DNA from: Armatimonadota bacterium
GTDB lineage: Bacteria; Armatimonadota; Fimbriimonadia; Fimbriimonadales; Fimbriimonadaceae
Reading direction: 5' to 3'
Assembly: GCA_023392285.1 (NCBI GenBank)
Contig: JAEVZK010000075.1
Location: 1 to 5,514, forward strand
DNA: 5,514 nt
The notes under the pieces are model-generated. The model saw nothing but the letters and a program-made list of their open reading frames with translations, had not been told where the DNA came from and ran no database searches. Positions 1 through 5,514 of this stretch are shown here, in pieces. How positions within the stretch are numbered: position 1 is the first letter of the stretch; the number at the start of each line of letters is the position of its first letter. The position numbers and the translations under genes were made by a program.

Positions 1-347
1 TGAACGAGGCGATGATTGCGGCGCAAATGCGAACCTACGGGGACGGGCTCGATTCCGAGTTCCTGCATCCTTACATGTGGGCGGCTAAACCGCACTACTA
101 CGGATCGACTTACTACAACTTCCCCTACATGTTTGGCTTGCTGTTTGGGTTAGGACTCTACACGATCTACGAATCTGATCGGGACGGTTTTAAGCTGCGA
201 TACGATGATTTACTGTCCTCGACCGGATTGGACGATGCTGCGACTCTCGCTGGCGGATTTGGAATCGATATTCGGTCACCGGAGTTTTGGCGGGGCAGTC
301 TCAACCAGGTCCGCGCAGATATCGACCGGTTTCTTCAATTTTTCTAA
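1..347 (+). CDS. M3-family oligoendopeptidase (PepF type), C-terminal fragment
   Basis: This is the 3' end of a cytoplasmic zinc metallopeptidase that cleaves short peptides. The frame is open to the left edge (first full codon at base 3), so the true start and the HExxH zinc motif lie outside the window. The visible 114 residues begin NEAMIAAQ and run to a TAA stop at 345-347. Diagnostic stretches are TYGDGLD, HPYMWAAKPHYY and YNFPYMFGLLFGLGLY, the conserved C-terminal block of PepF-type M3 enzymes; its His and Tyr residues lie close to the active site in the family. The tail GIDIRSPEFWRGSL followed by a short helix is also the normal end for this family, so the C-terminus looks intact. The ATG at base 12 is an internal methionine, not a start. 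Family assignment is firm; the exact peptide specificity is not deducible. Confidence 0.92.
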   Translation, partial: NEAMIAAQMRTYGDGLDSEFLHPYMWAAKPHYYGSTYYNFPYMFGLLFGLGLYTIYESDRDGFKLRYDDLLSSTGLDDAATLAGGFGIDIRSPEFWRGSLNQVRADIDRFLQFF

Positions 348-388
348 GATCACGGGCGGAATTCCCAACAGGATCAATTGAAGAATCG

Positions 389-742
389 ATGTCCCATGAA
401 TCATTGGGCGCAGACAGCTGCCTACATGATTGGGGATCATCGAATTGGTTGAACAGCGGAGAAGAAACCTTGGTGGGTCAGGAAATGGCCGATGGCTATA
501 TTGCTGGATCAGGGTCAAACAGCAACTTTGCTTACAACTATCGGGCGAAGCGACCAGACGGGACCCCTAAACCGGCCTTTCCCAAAGCTGGAGAAAGGGA
601 CGTGTGGATTTATTCGACCTTTTATAGCGAACCCGCCAGACGGTCATGCGTGACAATCATTCGGAGTTTGCGCCCATCGGAAATATCCTCGTTTTATGGT
701 CGGATGGCAAGATCGAAGAGGTTCCTCTCTGCGATCGAATGA
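389..742 (+). pseudogene. 5' part of a probable frameshifted gene, hypothetical
   Basis: I do not recognise this gene. From an ATG at 389 the frame reads MSHESLGADSCLHDWG and later ADGYIAGSGSNSNFAYNYRAK, then DVWIYSTFYSEPA near base 635. This looks like real protein, rich in Gly, Ser, Asn and aromatics. After about base 640 the same frame turns into Arg/Ser-rich text typical of out-of-frame translation and stops at 740-742. A -1 shift at about 635-650 would join it to the frame ending at 1068, whose own upstream stop (TAG 625-627) limits where the shift can be. The joined piece would be about 226 residues. The ATG lacks a good ribosome binding site, and the frame is open further left into the peptidase gene, so the 5' end may also be lost. 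The composition and the later NILVLWSDG stretch faintly recall the C-terminal region of prepilin-like H-X9-DG proteins, but the His-to-DG spacing is 14, not 9, so this is only a hint. Confidence 0.4.
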
Positions 743-1068
743 TGCAATCTACGCGAGCCAATGAGTCGATCTATTCTTTCAAAGGGCAAGCGGGACTGTC
801 GCTTCAGGCGATCGATTGGAAGACGTCTGTCGAGAAAGGTAACTTTAGCAAAATCGTTTCTGAGCCGCCCATTGATGAAGAAGCGAAGTCTCGATCCGGC
901 GATACACCATCCCGTCCGATGGAATACGTGTTCCCAGCCACGATGGCGGCGATCCTCTTGGGCTCCGGCTTGATTTGGCTGCAGCTAAGGGCGTGGGAGC
1001 TAAACGAGTCAACGAATCTGAAGAGAAACTCAATAAGACGATCTTGGGGTATGATTCTCTTTCTGTAA
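646..1068 (+). CDS. Hypothetical protein with one C-terminal membrane helix
   Basis: I do not recognise this protein. Counted from the ATG at 646 it has 140 residues. Residues 1-30 contain a beta-like, DG-containing stretch (NILVLWSDGKIEEVPLCD). Residues 40-90 are hydrophilic with an acidic and Ser/Pro-rich linker. Residues 95-114 (VFPATMAAILLGSGLIWLQL) form a single strongly hydrophobic segment, followed by a basic tail (LKRNSIRRS). This fits a tail-anchored or C-terminally anchored membrane protein. No ribosome binding site precedes ATG 646, and the sequence probably continues the peptide encoded from 389 in another frame, so 646 may not be a true start. It ends at TAA 1066-1068, 39 bases before rpsD. 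It could be an expressed short protein, a frameshifted gene remnant, or the product of a sequencing error; I favour one of the last two. Confidence 0.45.
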   Translation: MRDNHSEFAPIGNILVLWSDGKIEEVPLCDRMMQSTRANESIYSFKGQAGLSLQAIDWKTSVEKGNFSKIVSEPPIDEEAKSRSGDTPSRPMEYVFPATMAAILLGSGLIWLQLRAWELNESTNLKRNSIRRSWGMILFL

Positions 1069-1077
1069 ATAGAGAAA

Positions 1078-1100
1078 AAGCCCGAGAGGCTTGCTGAAGC
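1078..1100 (+). promoter_or_regulatory. Two alternative short hairpins in the rpsD leader
   Basis: AAGCC at 1078-1082 can pair with GGCTT at 1088-1092 around a CGAGA loop. GCTT at 1089-1092 can instead pair with AAGC at 1097-1100. The two stems share bases, so they exclude each other. They sit directly ahead of the rpsD start. S4 proteins in several bacteria bind their own mRNA leaders, so a control role is conceivable. The stems are only 5 and 4 base pairs and could be chance. Confidence 0.18.
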
Positions 1101-1107
1101 ACGATTT

Positions 1108-1716
1108 ATGGCGACTTACCGAGGAAGAAAGAACGATATCTGCCGCACTGTCGGCTACGACATTTGGGGACGGCCTAACAAGTCAGTCAACAAGCGACCG
1201 TACCCGCCCGGACAGCATGGGCCGAACATGAAGGACCGGCGGCAATCCGAGTACGGGGAGCAGCTGCTCGCAAAGCAAACGATTCGCCGCTACTATAACA
1301 TGCTGGAGAAGCAGTTCCACAACACCTTCGCAAAGGCCCAGCGAATGACCGGCAACACGAGTTTGAACTTCCTACGGCTCTTGGAACTTCGACTGGCGAC
1401 TGCGGTTTGGCGTCTCGGCTACGCGCGATCTCCTTTCCAGGCTCGTCAAATGGTCAGCCATGGCCACATCACCGTCAACGGCAAGTTGGTCGACATCCCC
1501 AGCTATCTGCTGAAGGTTGGCGACGTGGTGGCGGTGCGTGACCGAGATGTGAGCAAAGCGATGGCTCGCAACAATCATTACGAGGGCGCGGCGGTGCCTG
1601 CTTATATGGAGCCAGACGTTCCTGGATTCAGCGGAAAGATCATTGCTCTGCCCGAGCGAGAAGATTTTCCGAAGAGCTTCAAGGAAACTCAAGTCGTCGA
1701 GTTCTACGCTCGCTAA
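1108..1716 (+). CDS. rpsD: Small ribosomal subunit protein S4 (uS4)
   Basis: S4 is a primary 16S rRNA-binding protein that nucleates assembly of the 30S body and helps maintain decoding accuracy. The 202-residue product is of normal length. The N-terminal part shows YRGRKNDICRTVGYDIWG and the conserved KRPYPPGQHG (29-38), then SEYGEQLLAKQTIRRYY (47-63). The S4 RNA-binding domain spans about 92-155, with LELRL near 92, the conserved ARQMVSHGHITVNG (112-125) and VGDVV (137-141). The end, VVEFYAR, matches the family tail. The N-terminal region has one cysteine (Cys12) instead of the four of zinc-binding S4, so it is the zinc-independent form. The ATG fits the family start (MATYRG), though no Shine-Dalgarno motif lies at normal spacing. 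The gene stands alone rather than within rpsM-rpsK-rpsD-rpoA, as also happens in some Firmicutes. A doubtful gene lies upstream and a hairpin-rich spacer downstream. Confidence 0.98.
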   Translation: MATYRGRKNDICRTVGYDIWGRPNKSVNKRPYPPGQHGPNMKDRRQSEYGEQLLAKQTIRRYYNMLEKQFHNTFAKAQRMTGNTSLNFLRLLELRLATAVWRLGYARSPFQARQMVSHGHITVNGKLVDIPSYLLKVGDVVAVRDRDVSKAMARNNHYEGAAVPAYMEPDVPGFSGKIIALPEREDFPKSFKETQVVEFYAR

Positions 1717-1754
1717 TTTTTCTCGAGCGTTCGGTAAACCTGATCAGATCGGAA

Positions 1755-1770
1755 GTCGAGCAAGCTCGAC
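1755..1770. repeat. Inverted repeat 1 in the rpsD-transporter spacer
   Basis: GTCGAGC and GCTCGAC form a perfect 7-base inverted repeat separated by AA. As RNA it would give a 6-bp stem with a CAAG tetraloop. No T-run follows on either strand, so it is not a classical intrinsic terminator. As DNA it could be an operator-like palindrome. Its left half resembles the TCGAGC at 1723-1728 just after the rpsD stop. Confidence 0.55.
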
Positions 1771-1780
1771 CGGGATTAAA

Positions 1781-1798
1781 GCGGTAATGGATTACCGC
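1781..1798. repeat. Inverted repeat 2 in the rpsD-transporter spacer
   Basis: GCGGTAAT and ATTACCGC form a perfect 8-base inverted repeat around GG. As RNA it folds into a 7-bp stem with a TGGA loop. No T-run follows. It starts 10 bases after inverted repeat 1 and has a similar tight two-base centre, so the pair may be tandem protein-binding palindromes or a multi-hairpin 3' end of the rpsD transcript. Confidence 0.55.
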
Positions 1799-1812
1799 AG
1801 TCCATACGCAAA

Positions 1813-1844
1813 ATCGCCTACAGATGAAGTGATCTGTAGGCGAT
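1813..1844. terminator. 13-bp perfect hairpin, candidate terminator
   Basis: Bases 1813-1825 (ATCGCCTACAGAT) pair perfectly with 1832-1844 (ATCTGTAGGCGAT) around a 6-base loop, GAAGTG. A 13-bp perfect stem between rpsD and the next gene most likely ends or protects the rpsD transcript. On the + strand the stem is followed by AGTGCG, not a T-run. On the - strand it is followed by TTTT (A-run at 1810-1813 on +), so the canonical terminator orientation is against leftward transcription. It may act in both directions, be a processing or stability hairpin, or be an operator. Confidence 0.55.
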
Positions 1845-1889
1845 AGTGCGTTCGCCTCCATTTTCCGGTTGCAAGTACACTCCTGTCAC

Positions 1890-2795
1890 GTGAAAGCCCG
1901 ACCGGCGCTGCTGCCCAACATTTTTCTGCTCATCACCGTGATCAGTTGGGCATTTAACTTCATTGCGGTCAAGGAAGCCTATCGGGAGATGACGCCCGAG
2001 CAGGTCGCGGTCCTGCGCACGGTGCTGATGTGGGGGATTCTCACCCTCATTTGCGTGGCGACGAAGACTTCACTGAAAATGCAGGCGGGCGATTTTTGGA
2101 AGTTTGCTTGGCTGGGCTTCACCTCGCTTGGCGTCTACATCGTCCTTTTCCTTTCAGGAATGAAGGAGTCGAGTCCCACGACGGGCTCGATCATTCTTCA
2201 GATGTCTCCCATTATCGTGCCGATCGTTGCCGCTCTTAAGCGGCAGGAAACGTGGAATTCGAAAGCAATGATTGGAGCCATCGCTGCCTTCATCGGCACG
2301 GCGCTCGTGATTTACGGAGGGTCGGCGAGCAGTAGCGGGAATTCTCTACTCAGCAATATGACCGTCCTGCTTGCGGCGACGCTTTGGGGCTATTCGGTCG
2401 TGATCATGAAGCCGATGCTGGAAAGGTATTCGCCCTTGCAAGTGCTGACCCATTCGATGGGAGGAGCGATCCTTCCGATCCTTGCTTACGGATTGCCATC
2501 CACTCTTCACCTTAACTTCGCCAAAGTCTCGCCCTACGCCTGGCTGATGTTCTTTCACATATCGGTGATAAGTGGCGTGGTGGGATTTCTATGCTTCTAT
2601 CAAGGCGTGCGGCAGGTGGGTTCGTCTGGCGCTTCAATTTATCAATTCCTCGTTCCACCGACGACGATCTTGCTAGAAATCTTCTTTCTTCATCGTGCTC
2701 CAGCAGTCATGCAACTCGTTGGTCTTGTCGTCGTTTTGGCCGGAGTAGCTTACGCTTCGCGTCAACGTTTCCTAGCCCAGGCGAACGCGGCGTAG
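1890..2795 (+). CDS. EamA/DMT-family transporter, ten membrane helices
   Basis: This is an inner-membrane protein of the drug/metabolite transporter superfamily, whose members export or import small metabolites such as amino acids. From the GTG at 1890 it has 301 residues, the usual size. Two EamA repeats are visible: helices at about 9-27, 42-58, 72-90, 98-116 and 126-143, then a linker (SASSSGN) and a second set at about 156-173, 187-203, 217-237, 247-267 and 273-289. Family-type signatures include TVISWAFNFIAVKEA at the first helix, PEQVAVLRT before the second and the repeat-2 counterpart LLAATLWGYSVVIMKP. The substrate cannot be inferred. The start is uncertain: a TTG at 1869 in frame would add seven residues, and neither has a Shine-Dalgarno motif. 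GTG is preferred because it places the basic KARP just before helix 1. It may head the operon with grpE, 21 bases downstream. Confidence 0.88.
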   Translation: MKARPALLPNIFLLITVISWAFNFIAVKEAYREMTPEQVAVLRTVLMWGILTLICVATKTSLKMQAGDFWKFAWLGFTSLGVYIVLFLSGMKESSPTTGSIILQMSPIIVPIVAALKRQETWNSKAMIGAIAAFIGTALVIYGGSASSSGNSLLSNMTVLLAATLWGYSVVIMKPMLERYSPLQVLTHSMGGAILPILAYGLPSTLHLNFAKVSPYAWLMFFHISVISGVVGFLCFYQGVRQVGSSGASIYQFLVPPTTILLEIFFLHRAPAVMQLVGLVVVLAGVAYASRQRFLAQANAA

Positions 2796-2816
2796 CAAGT
2801 AAACTTCTCACATACT

Positions 2817-3356
2817 ATGAGACTGAAGAAAGACGAAGAAGTAAAACACGATCCGGAAGTCGGTGATCAGGATCTGATTGAAAACGATATCAACGGTCTA
2901 ATTTCCACTCTGCAGAAGGCGAGCGATGAGCGTGATCAACTGAAGGATCAACTGATGCGGACCATGGCAGATTTCCAGAATTTCCGCCGACGCAACGAAG
3001 AGCAGCGCAAACAACTGGAAACCTTCGCCACCGAGCGTTTTGTGACGGCGCTTCTGCCGGTGCTGGACAACTTCGAGCGAGCAATCGACGCCTACGAAGC
3101 GGGTGGCACCTCGCAGTCACTTTCGGAGGGTGTGAAGGCAGTCGATCGGCAGCTTCGGACCGTGCTAGAAGGGCAGAAAGTGACGCGAATTCCGACCCTT
3201 GGCGAGATGTTTGATCCCGACGTCCACGAAGCTCTGTCGATGGAACCCAGTGAGGAGCACGACGAAAACACCGTCATCGGCGAACTTGAGCCTGGCTATA
3301 AGATGGGGGATAAGGTGATCCGCCCGGCGAGGGTGCGCGTCAGTCGGAAACCATGA
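2817..3356 (+). CDS. grpE: GrpE, nucleotide exchange factor of the DnaK chaperone
   Basis: GrpE is a cytoplasmic homodimer that releases ADP from DnaK so that the chaperone cycle can continue; in several bacteria it also acts as a thermosensor. The 179-residue product has a charged N-terminal tail (1-20). A long coiled-coil helix follows at about 21-75, with the conserved RTMADFQNFRRRNEEQ (48-63), then FVTALLPVLDNFERAI (75-90). The C-terminal beta domain carries the signature FDPDVHEAL (132-140) and ends with GYKMGDKVIRPARVRVS (160-176). All hallmarks are present, so it should be functional. The ATG has no clear Shine-Dalgarno motif; with the transporter only 21 bases upstream, co-transcription is likely. 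Its stop overlaps the next start (ATGA). The common partners hrcA, dnaK and dnaJ are not adjacent. Confidence 0.96.
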   Translation: MRLKKDEEVKHDPEVGDQDLIENDINGLISTLQKASDERDQLKDQLMRTMADFQNFRRRNEEQRKQLETFATERFVTALLPVLDNFERAIDAYEAGGTSQSLSEGVKAVDRQLRTVLEGQKVTRIPTLGEMFDPDVHEALSMEPSEEHDENTVIGELEPGYKMGDKVIRPARVRVSRKP

Positions 3357-4732
3357 GCCGGAAGCTCTTTGGCACGGACGGAATTCGCGGCGTCGCGAAT
3401 GAGAAGCTCACGCCCGAGCTTGCATTCTCGATCGGTCAAGCCGCGGGTCGCTGGCTGATCGAGAGCGGGCAGACTCCAGCCGCCGTGATCGGCATGGATA
3501 CGCGAAGGAGCGGCCCGATGCTAGAAGCCGCAGTCTCGGCCGGGTTGTGCTCGTCGGGTATCAGTGTCGTGTGTTTGGGGGTCGCCCCCACTCCGGCCGT
3601 TTCCTATGTCGCGCGAACGGGGCCATTTGGCCTCGGCGTGATCATTTCCGCAAGTCACAACCCAGCGCCGGACAACGGAATTAAATTCGTGGGCCATGAT
3701 GGGCGAAAGCTGGCCGACGACGTGGAACTCACCATTGAAGGCTTGGCAGGACAGGAGTTCGCACGGCCCACCGGCGAGCTGGTTGGAATGGTCCTTCGCG
3801 ACAACCGTCCCCTGCTCGACTATCTCGACATGCTCGAAAAGATCGTGCCGGAAGGCTTGCAGGGCTTGAAGGTCGCGGTGGACTGCGCGAATGGCGCTGC
3901 CGCCGTGCTCGGGCCGGAGATTCTCAAGAGACTGGGAGCGGAAGTGTTCGCCGTCGGCATCGAGCCCGATGGCGTGAACATCAATCAGGATTGCGGCGCG
4001 ACCAAACCTTTGATCCTTCAGGAACTTACGTCCATGTTAGGAGCTCATGTCGGCGTCGCCTTCGATGGAGATGCGGACCGAGCGGTGTTCTCCGATGAGG
4101 CCGGAAAGCTCATCAATGGCGATCGCACCATCGGAATTTGGGCAGTTCATCAACAGCGGCAGGGAACCTTGATTCCGCCGATTGTGGTGGGGACGGTGAT
4201 GAGCAACGGAGGCTTTGAGAAGTACGCGTCCCTGCGCGGCATCAAGTTGGAGCGAACGCCAGTCGGGGACAAGTATGTCGCGCAGAAGATCGCGGAAACC
4301 GGCGCCCGCATCGGTGGGGAGCAAAGCGGCCATATCATTTTTCCGGAGCATGGACCGACCGGCGACGGTCTTGTCACGATGCTCGAACTGTTACGGGTCT
4401 TCAAGACCGAAGGACGGCCGGCAAGCAGCTACACCGCGGAATACGAGCCGTGGCCACAGTTGCTGATCAATGTCGAGGTCGCCGACCGCGCGACGTGGCA
4501 CACCGGCGCACGGGTGAGCGAATCCTTGCGGAACGGCGAGGAAGCACTCCGCGATCGGGGCCGGGTGAACGTTCGGGCGAGCGGAACTCAGCCGATGATC
4601 CGCGTGATGGTGGAAGCGGACTCGCATGAATTGCGGGATCGAGTTGCGAGTGAGATCGTCCGGGCCATGGAGGAAGAGGCTGGTGGCAAGATATACAGCC
4701 GAGTGGATTTAACCCATGCTCTTGGCGATTGA
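3353..4732 (+). CDS. glmM: Phosphoglucosamine mutase GlmM
   Basis: GlmM converts glucosamine-6-phosphate to glucosamine-1-phosphate in the cytoplasm, ahead of GlmU, on the route to UDP-GlcNAc for peptidoglycan and other cell-wall polymers. At 459 residues it is slightly longer than the common 445-450. The four domains of the alpha-D-phosphohexomutase fold are recognisable. The N-terminus is LFGTDGIRGVAN (5-16). The phosphoserine loop ISASHNP (98-104) has Ser101 as the phosphorylated residue. The Mg-binding loop is DGDADR (238-243). The sugar-binding loop is GGEQSGHIIF (321-330), and the phosphate-binding loop is RASGTQPMIRVMVEA (408-422). GTDGIRG and GEQSGH favour GlmM over phosphomannomutase. 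The usual SGTEP of the last loop is SGTQP here (Gln413). The ATG overlaps the grpE stop by four bases and the 3' end overlaps coaX by 17, implying coupled translation. There is no glmS or cdaA next to it. Confidence 0.96.
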   Translation: MSRKLFGTDGIRGVANEKLTPELAFSIGQAAGRWLIESGQTPAAVIGMDTRRSGPMLEAAVSAGLCSSGISVVCLGVAPTPAVSYVARTGPFGLGVIISASHNPAPDNGIKFVGHDGRKLADDVELTIEGLAGQEFARPTGELVGMVLRDNRPLLDYLDMLEKIVPEGLQGLKVAVDCANGAAAVLGPEILKRLGAEVFAVGIEPDGVNINQDCGATKPLILQELTSMLGAHVGVAFDGDADRAVFSDEAGKLINGDRTIGIWAVHQQRQGTLIPPIVVGTVMSNGGFEKYASLRGIKLERTPVGDKYVAQKIAETGARIGGEQSGHIIFPEHGPTGDGLVTMLELLRVFKTEGRPASSYTAEYEPWPQLLINVEVADRATWHTGARVSESLRNGEEALRDRGRVNVRASGTQPMIRVMVEADSHELRDRVASEIVRAMEEEAGGKIYSRVDLTHALGD

Positions 4733-5486
4733 CGTCGGTAACACACACTCCGTCTTTGGTCTTTGGGATGGGACATCCTGGAAGGCGATCTGGCGTCATC
4801 AAACTAATCCCGGCGAGACGGAAGATGAGCTTGCGGTCTGGCTTCGAGGAGCGCACCAACTGGCGAACCTTCCGTTCGAAATCGACTCGGTGATCGTCGC
4901 CTCTGTTGTCCCGTCGGGCGACATCCATCTGCAGCGCCTCGCCGACAAGTACCTCCACGCTCCGATCAGGTTCTTGCGAAGGGGCCAGGACGTGGGATTA
5001 AGGGTGGATTATGATCCGCCGCACGCGGTCGGAGCGGATCGGCTGGCGAATGCTTTGGCGGCGCTCGAACGGTTTAAACCGCCCATCGTGGTGGTTGATT
5101 TCGGCACCGCCACCACCTTCGACACGATCGATCGAGAGGGCACTTATGTAGGCGGAGCGATCATGCCGGGCGTGGGCATCTCGACTGCCGCGCTCGTGGA
5201 AAGGGCGGCGAAGCTGCCACAGTTTGATCTTGTCGCACCCGCTACGGCCGTCGGAAAGACGGTAACGCATTCACTTCAATCTGGGGTGATGCTAGGTTAT
5301 GCAGGAGCTGTGGATGCAGTCGCCGCTCAGATCAATGAGGAGCTAGGAGGCGATGCCACCATCGTTTCAACCGGCGGCATGGGAGCGCTCTTTCAGGGGC
5401 TCTGCCGAAACATCCGCTCCCATGAGCCGACTCTCACGCTGGACGGTCTCGTGATTGCCTGCGACAGAATGGCCGAGAGCAAGTGA
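4716..5486 (+). CDS. coaX: Type III pantothenate kinase CoaX
   Basis: CoaX phosphorylates pantothenate with ATP, the first step of coenzyme A synthesis, in the cytoplasm. Type III enzymes belong to the ASKHA fold, need a monovalent cation such as K+, and unlike CoaA are not feedback-inhibited by CoA. The 256-residue product is of normal length. The phosphate loop is IDVGNTHSVFGL (5-16). The pantothenate region carries GADRLANALAA (106-116), with Asp108 the expected catalytic base. DFGTATTFD (128-136) supplies nucleotide and cation contacts, followed by GGAIMPGVG (146-154). The C-terminal part contains STGG (218-221) and ends in a normal helix (LDGLVIACDRM). The start lies 17 bases inside glmM and agrees with the family N-terminus (MLLAIDVGNT). 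Its stop is TGA 5484-5486, with only 28 bases left in the window, in which I see no clear terminator or further gene. Other genes of the CoA route are not present. Confidence 0.96.
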   Translation: MLLAIDVGNTHSVFGLWDGTSWKAIWRHQTNPGETEDELAVWLRGAHQLANLPFEIDSVIVASVVPSGDIHLQRLADKYLHAPIRFLRRGQDVGLRVDYDPPHAVGADRLANALAALERFKPPIVVVDFGTATTFDTIDREGTYVGGAIMPGVGISTAALVERAAKLPQFDLVAPATAVGKTVTHSLQSGVMLGYAGAVDAVAAQINEELGGDATIVSTGGMGALFQGLCRNIRSHEPTLTLDGLVIACDRMAESK

Positions 5487-5514
5487 CCCCTCCCAGACGC
5501 GCGCCCGAGACGGG

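Noticed and set aside
287..388. Upstream extension of the frame ending at 742 into the peptidase gene
   Set aside because: The part before 347 overlaps the well-supported peptidase C-terminus in another frame and reads as Arg/Ser/Pro-rich shadow sequence.
1050..1055. TATGAT as a -10 box for an rpsD promoter
   Set aside because: It matches five of six bases of the consensus, but no acceptable -35 hexamer lies 15-19 bases upstream, and such a match occurs often by chance.
1055..1076. TTCTCT...AGAGAA inverted repeat at the end of the hypothetical frame
   Set aside because: The 6-bp stem is AU-rich with a 10-base loop and is too weak to call a terminator.
1372..1692. 106-residue minus-strand open frame inside rpsD
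   Set aside because: It lies wholly within rpsD, which is unambiguous, and has no recognisable protein features.
4467..4958. 163-residue open frame on the minus strand across glmM/coaX
   Set aside because: It lies antisense to two genes with intact family motifs, and its Arg/Pro/Ser-rich translation is typical of a high-GC shadow frame.
5487..5514. GC-rich tail after coaX as a terminator
   Set aside because: Only 28 bases are visible; there is no convincing stem and no T-run.
1..5514. CRISPR array, mobile element, tRNA/rRNA, toxin-antitoxin or defence genes
   Set aside because: No spaced direct repeats, transposase motifs, tRNA-like cloverleaf or small paired genes were seen by reading both strands.

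Overview
This is a bacterial, gene-dense housekeeping stretch of moderately high GC. All credible genes lie on the + strand. The taxon cannot be fixed from sequence alone. The protein families, non-Shine-Dalgarno starts and unusual gene order would suit a deep-branching lineage; Armatimonadota (Fimbriimonas-like) is a low-confidence guess, not a demonstrated placement.

Layout. Bases 1-347 hold the last 114 residues of an M3-family oligoendopeptidase (PepF type) that starts upstream. Bases 348-1107 hold no recognisable intact gene. Two overlapping open frames there (389-742 and 646-1068) read better when joined by a -1 shift near 635-650, and together look like a decayed or mis-sequenced gene ending in one membrane segment. 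A complete rpsD (ribosomal protein S4) follows at 1108-1716, apart from its usual rpsM-rpsK-rpoA partners. The 1717-1889 spacer carries three perfect inverted repeats in a row. An EamA/DMT-type ten-helix transporter (about 1890-2795) leads, 21 bases later, into grpE (2817-3356), glmM (3353-4732) and coaX (4716-5486). grpE/glmM overlap by 4 bases and glmM/coaX by 17, the layout of a translationally coupled operon.

How the genes relate. GrpE is the nucleotide exchange factor of DnaK. GlmM makes glucosamine-1-phosphate for peptidoglycan. CoaX carries out the first step of CoA synthesis from pantothenate. They share no pathway, so the cluster looks like co-expressed growth-related functions rather than a dedicated system. 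I found no CRISPR array, insertion sequence, tRNA, rRNA, toxin-antitoxin pair or defence island. No new biological system is evident; the points most worth checking are the broken locus at 389-1068 and the hairpin cluster at 1755-1844.
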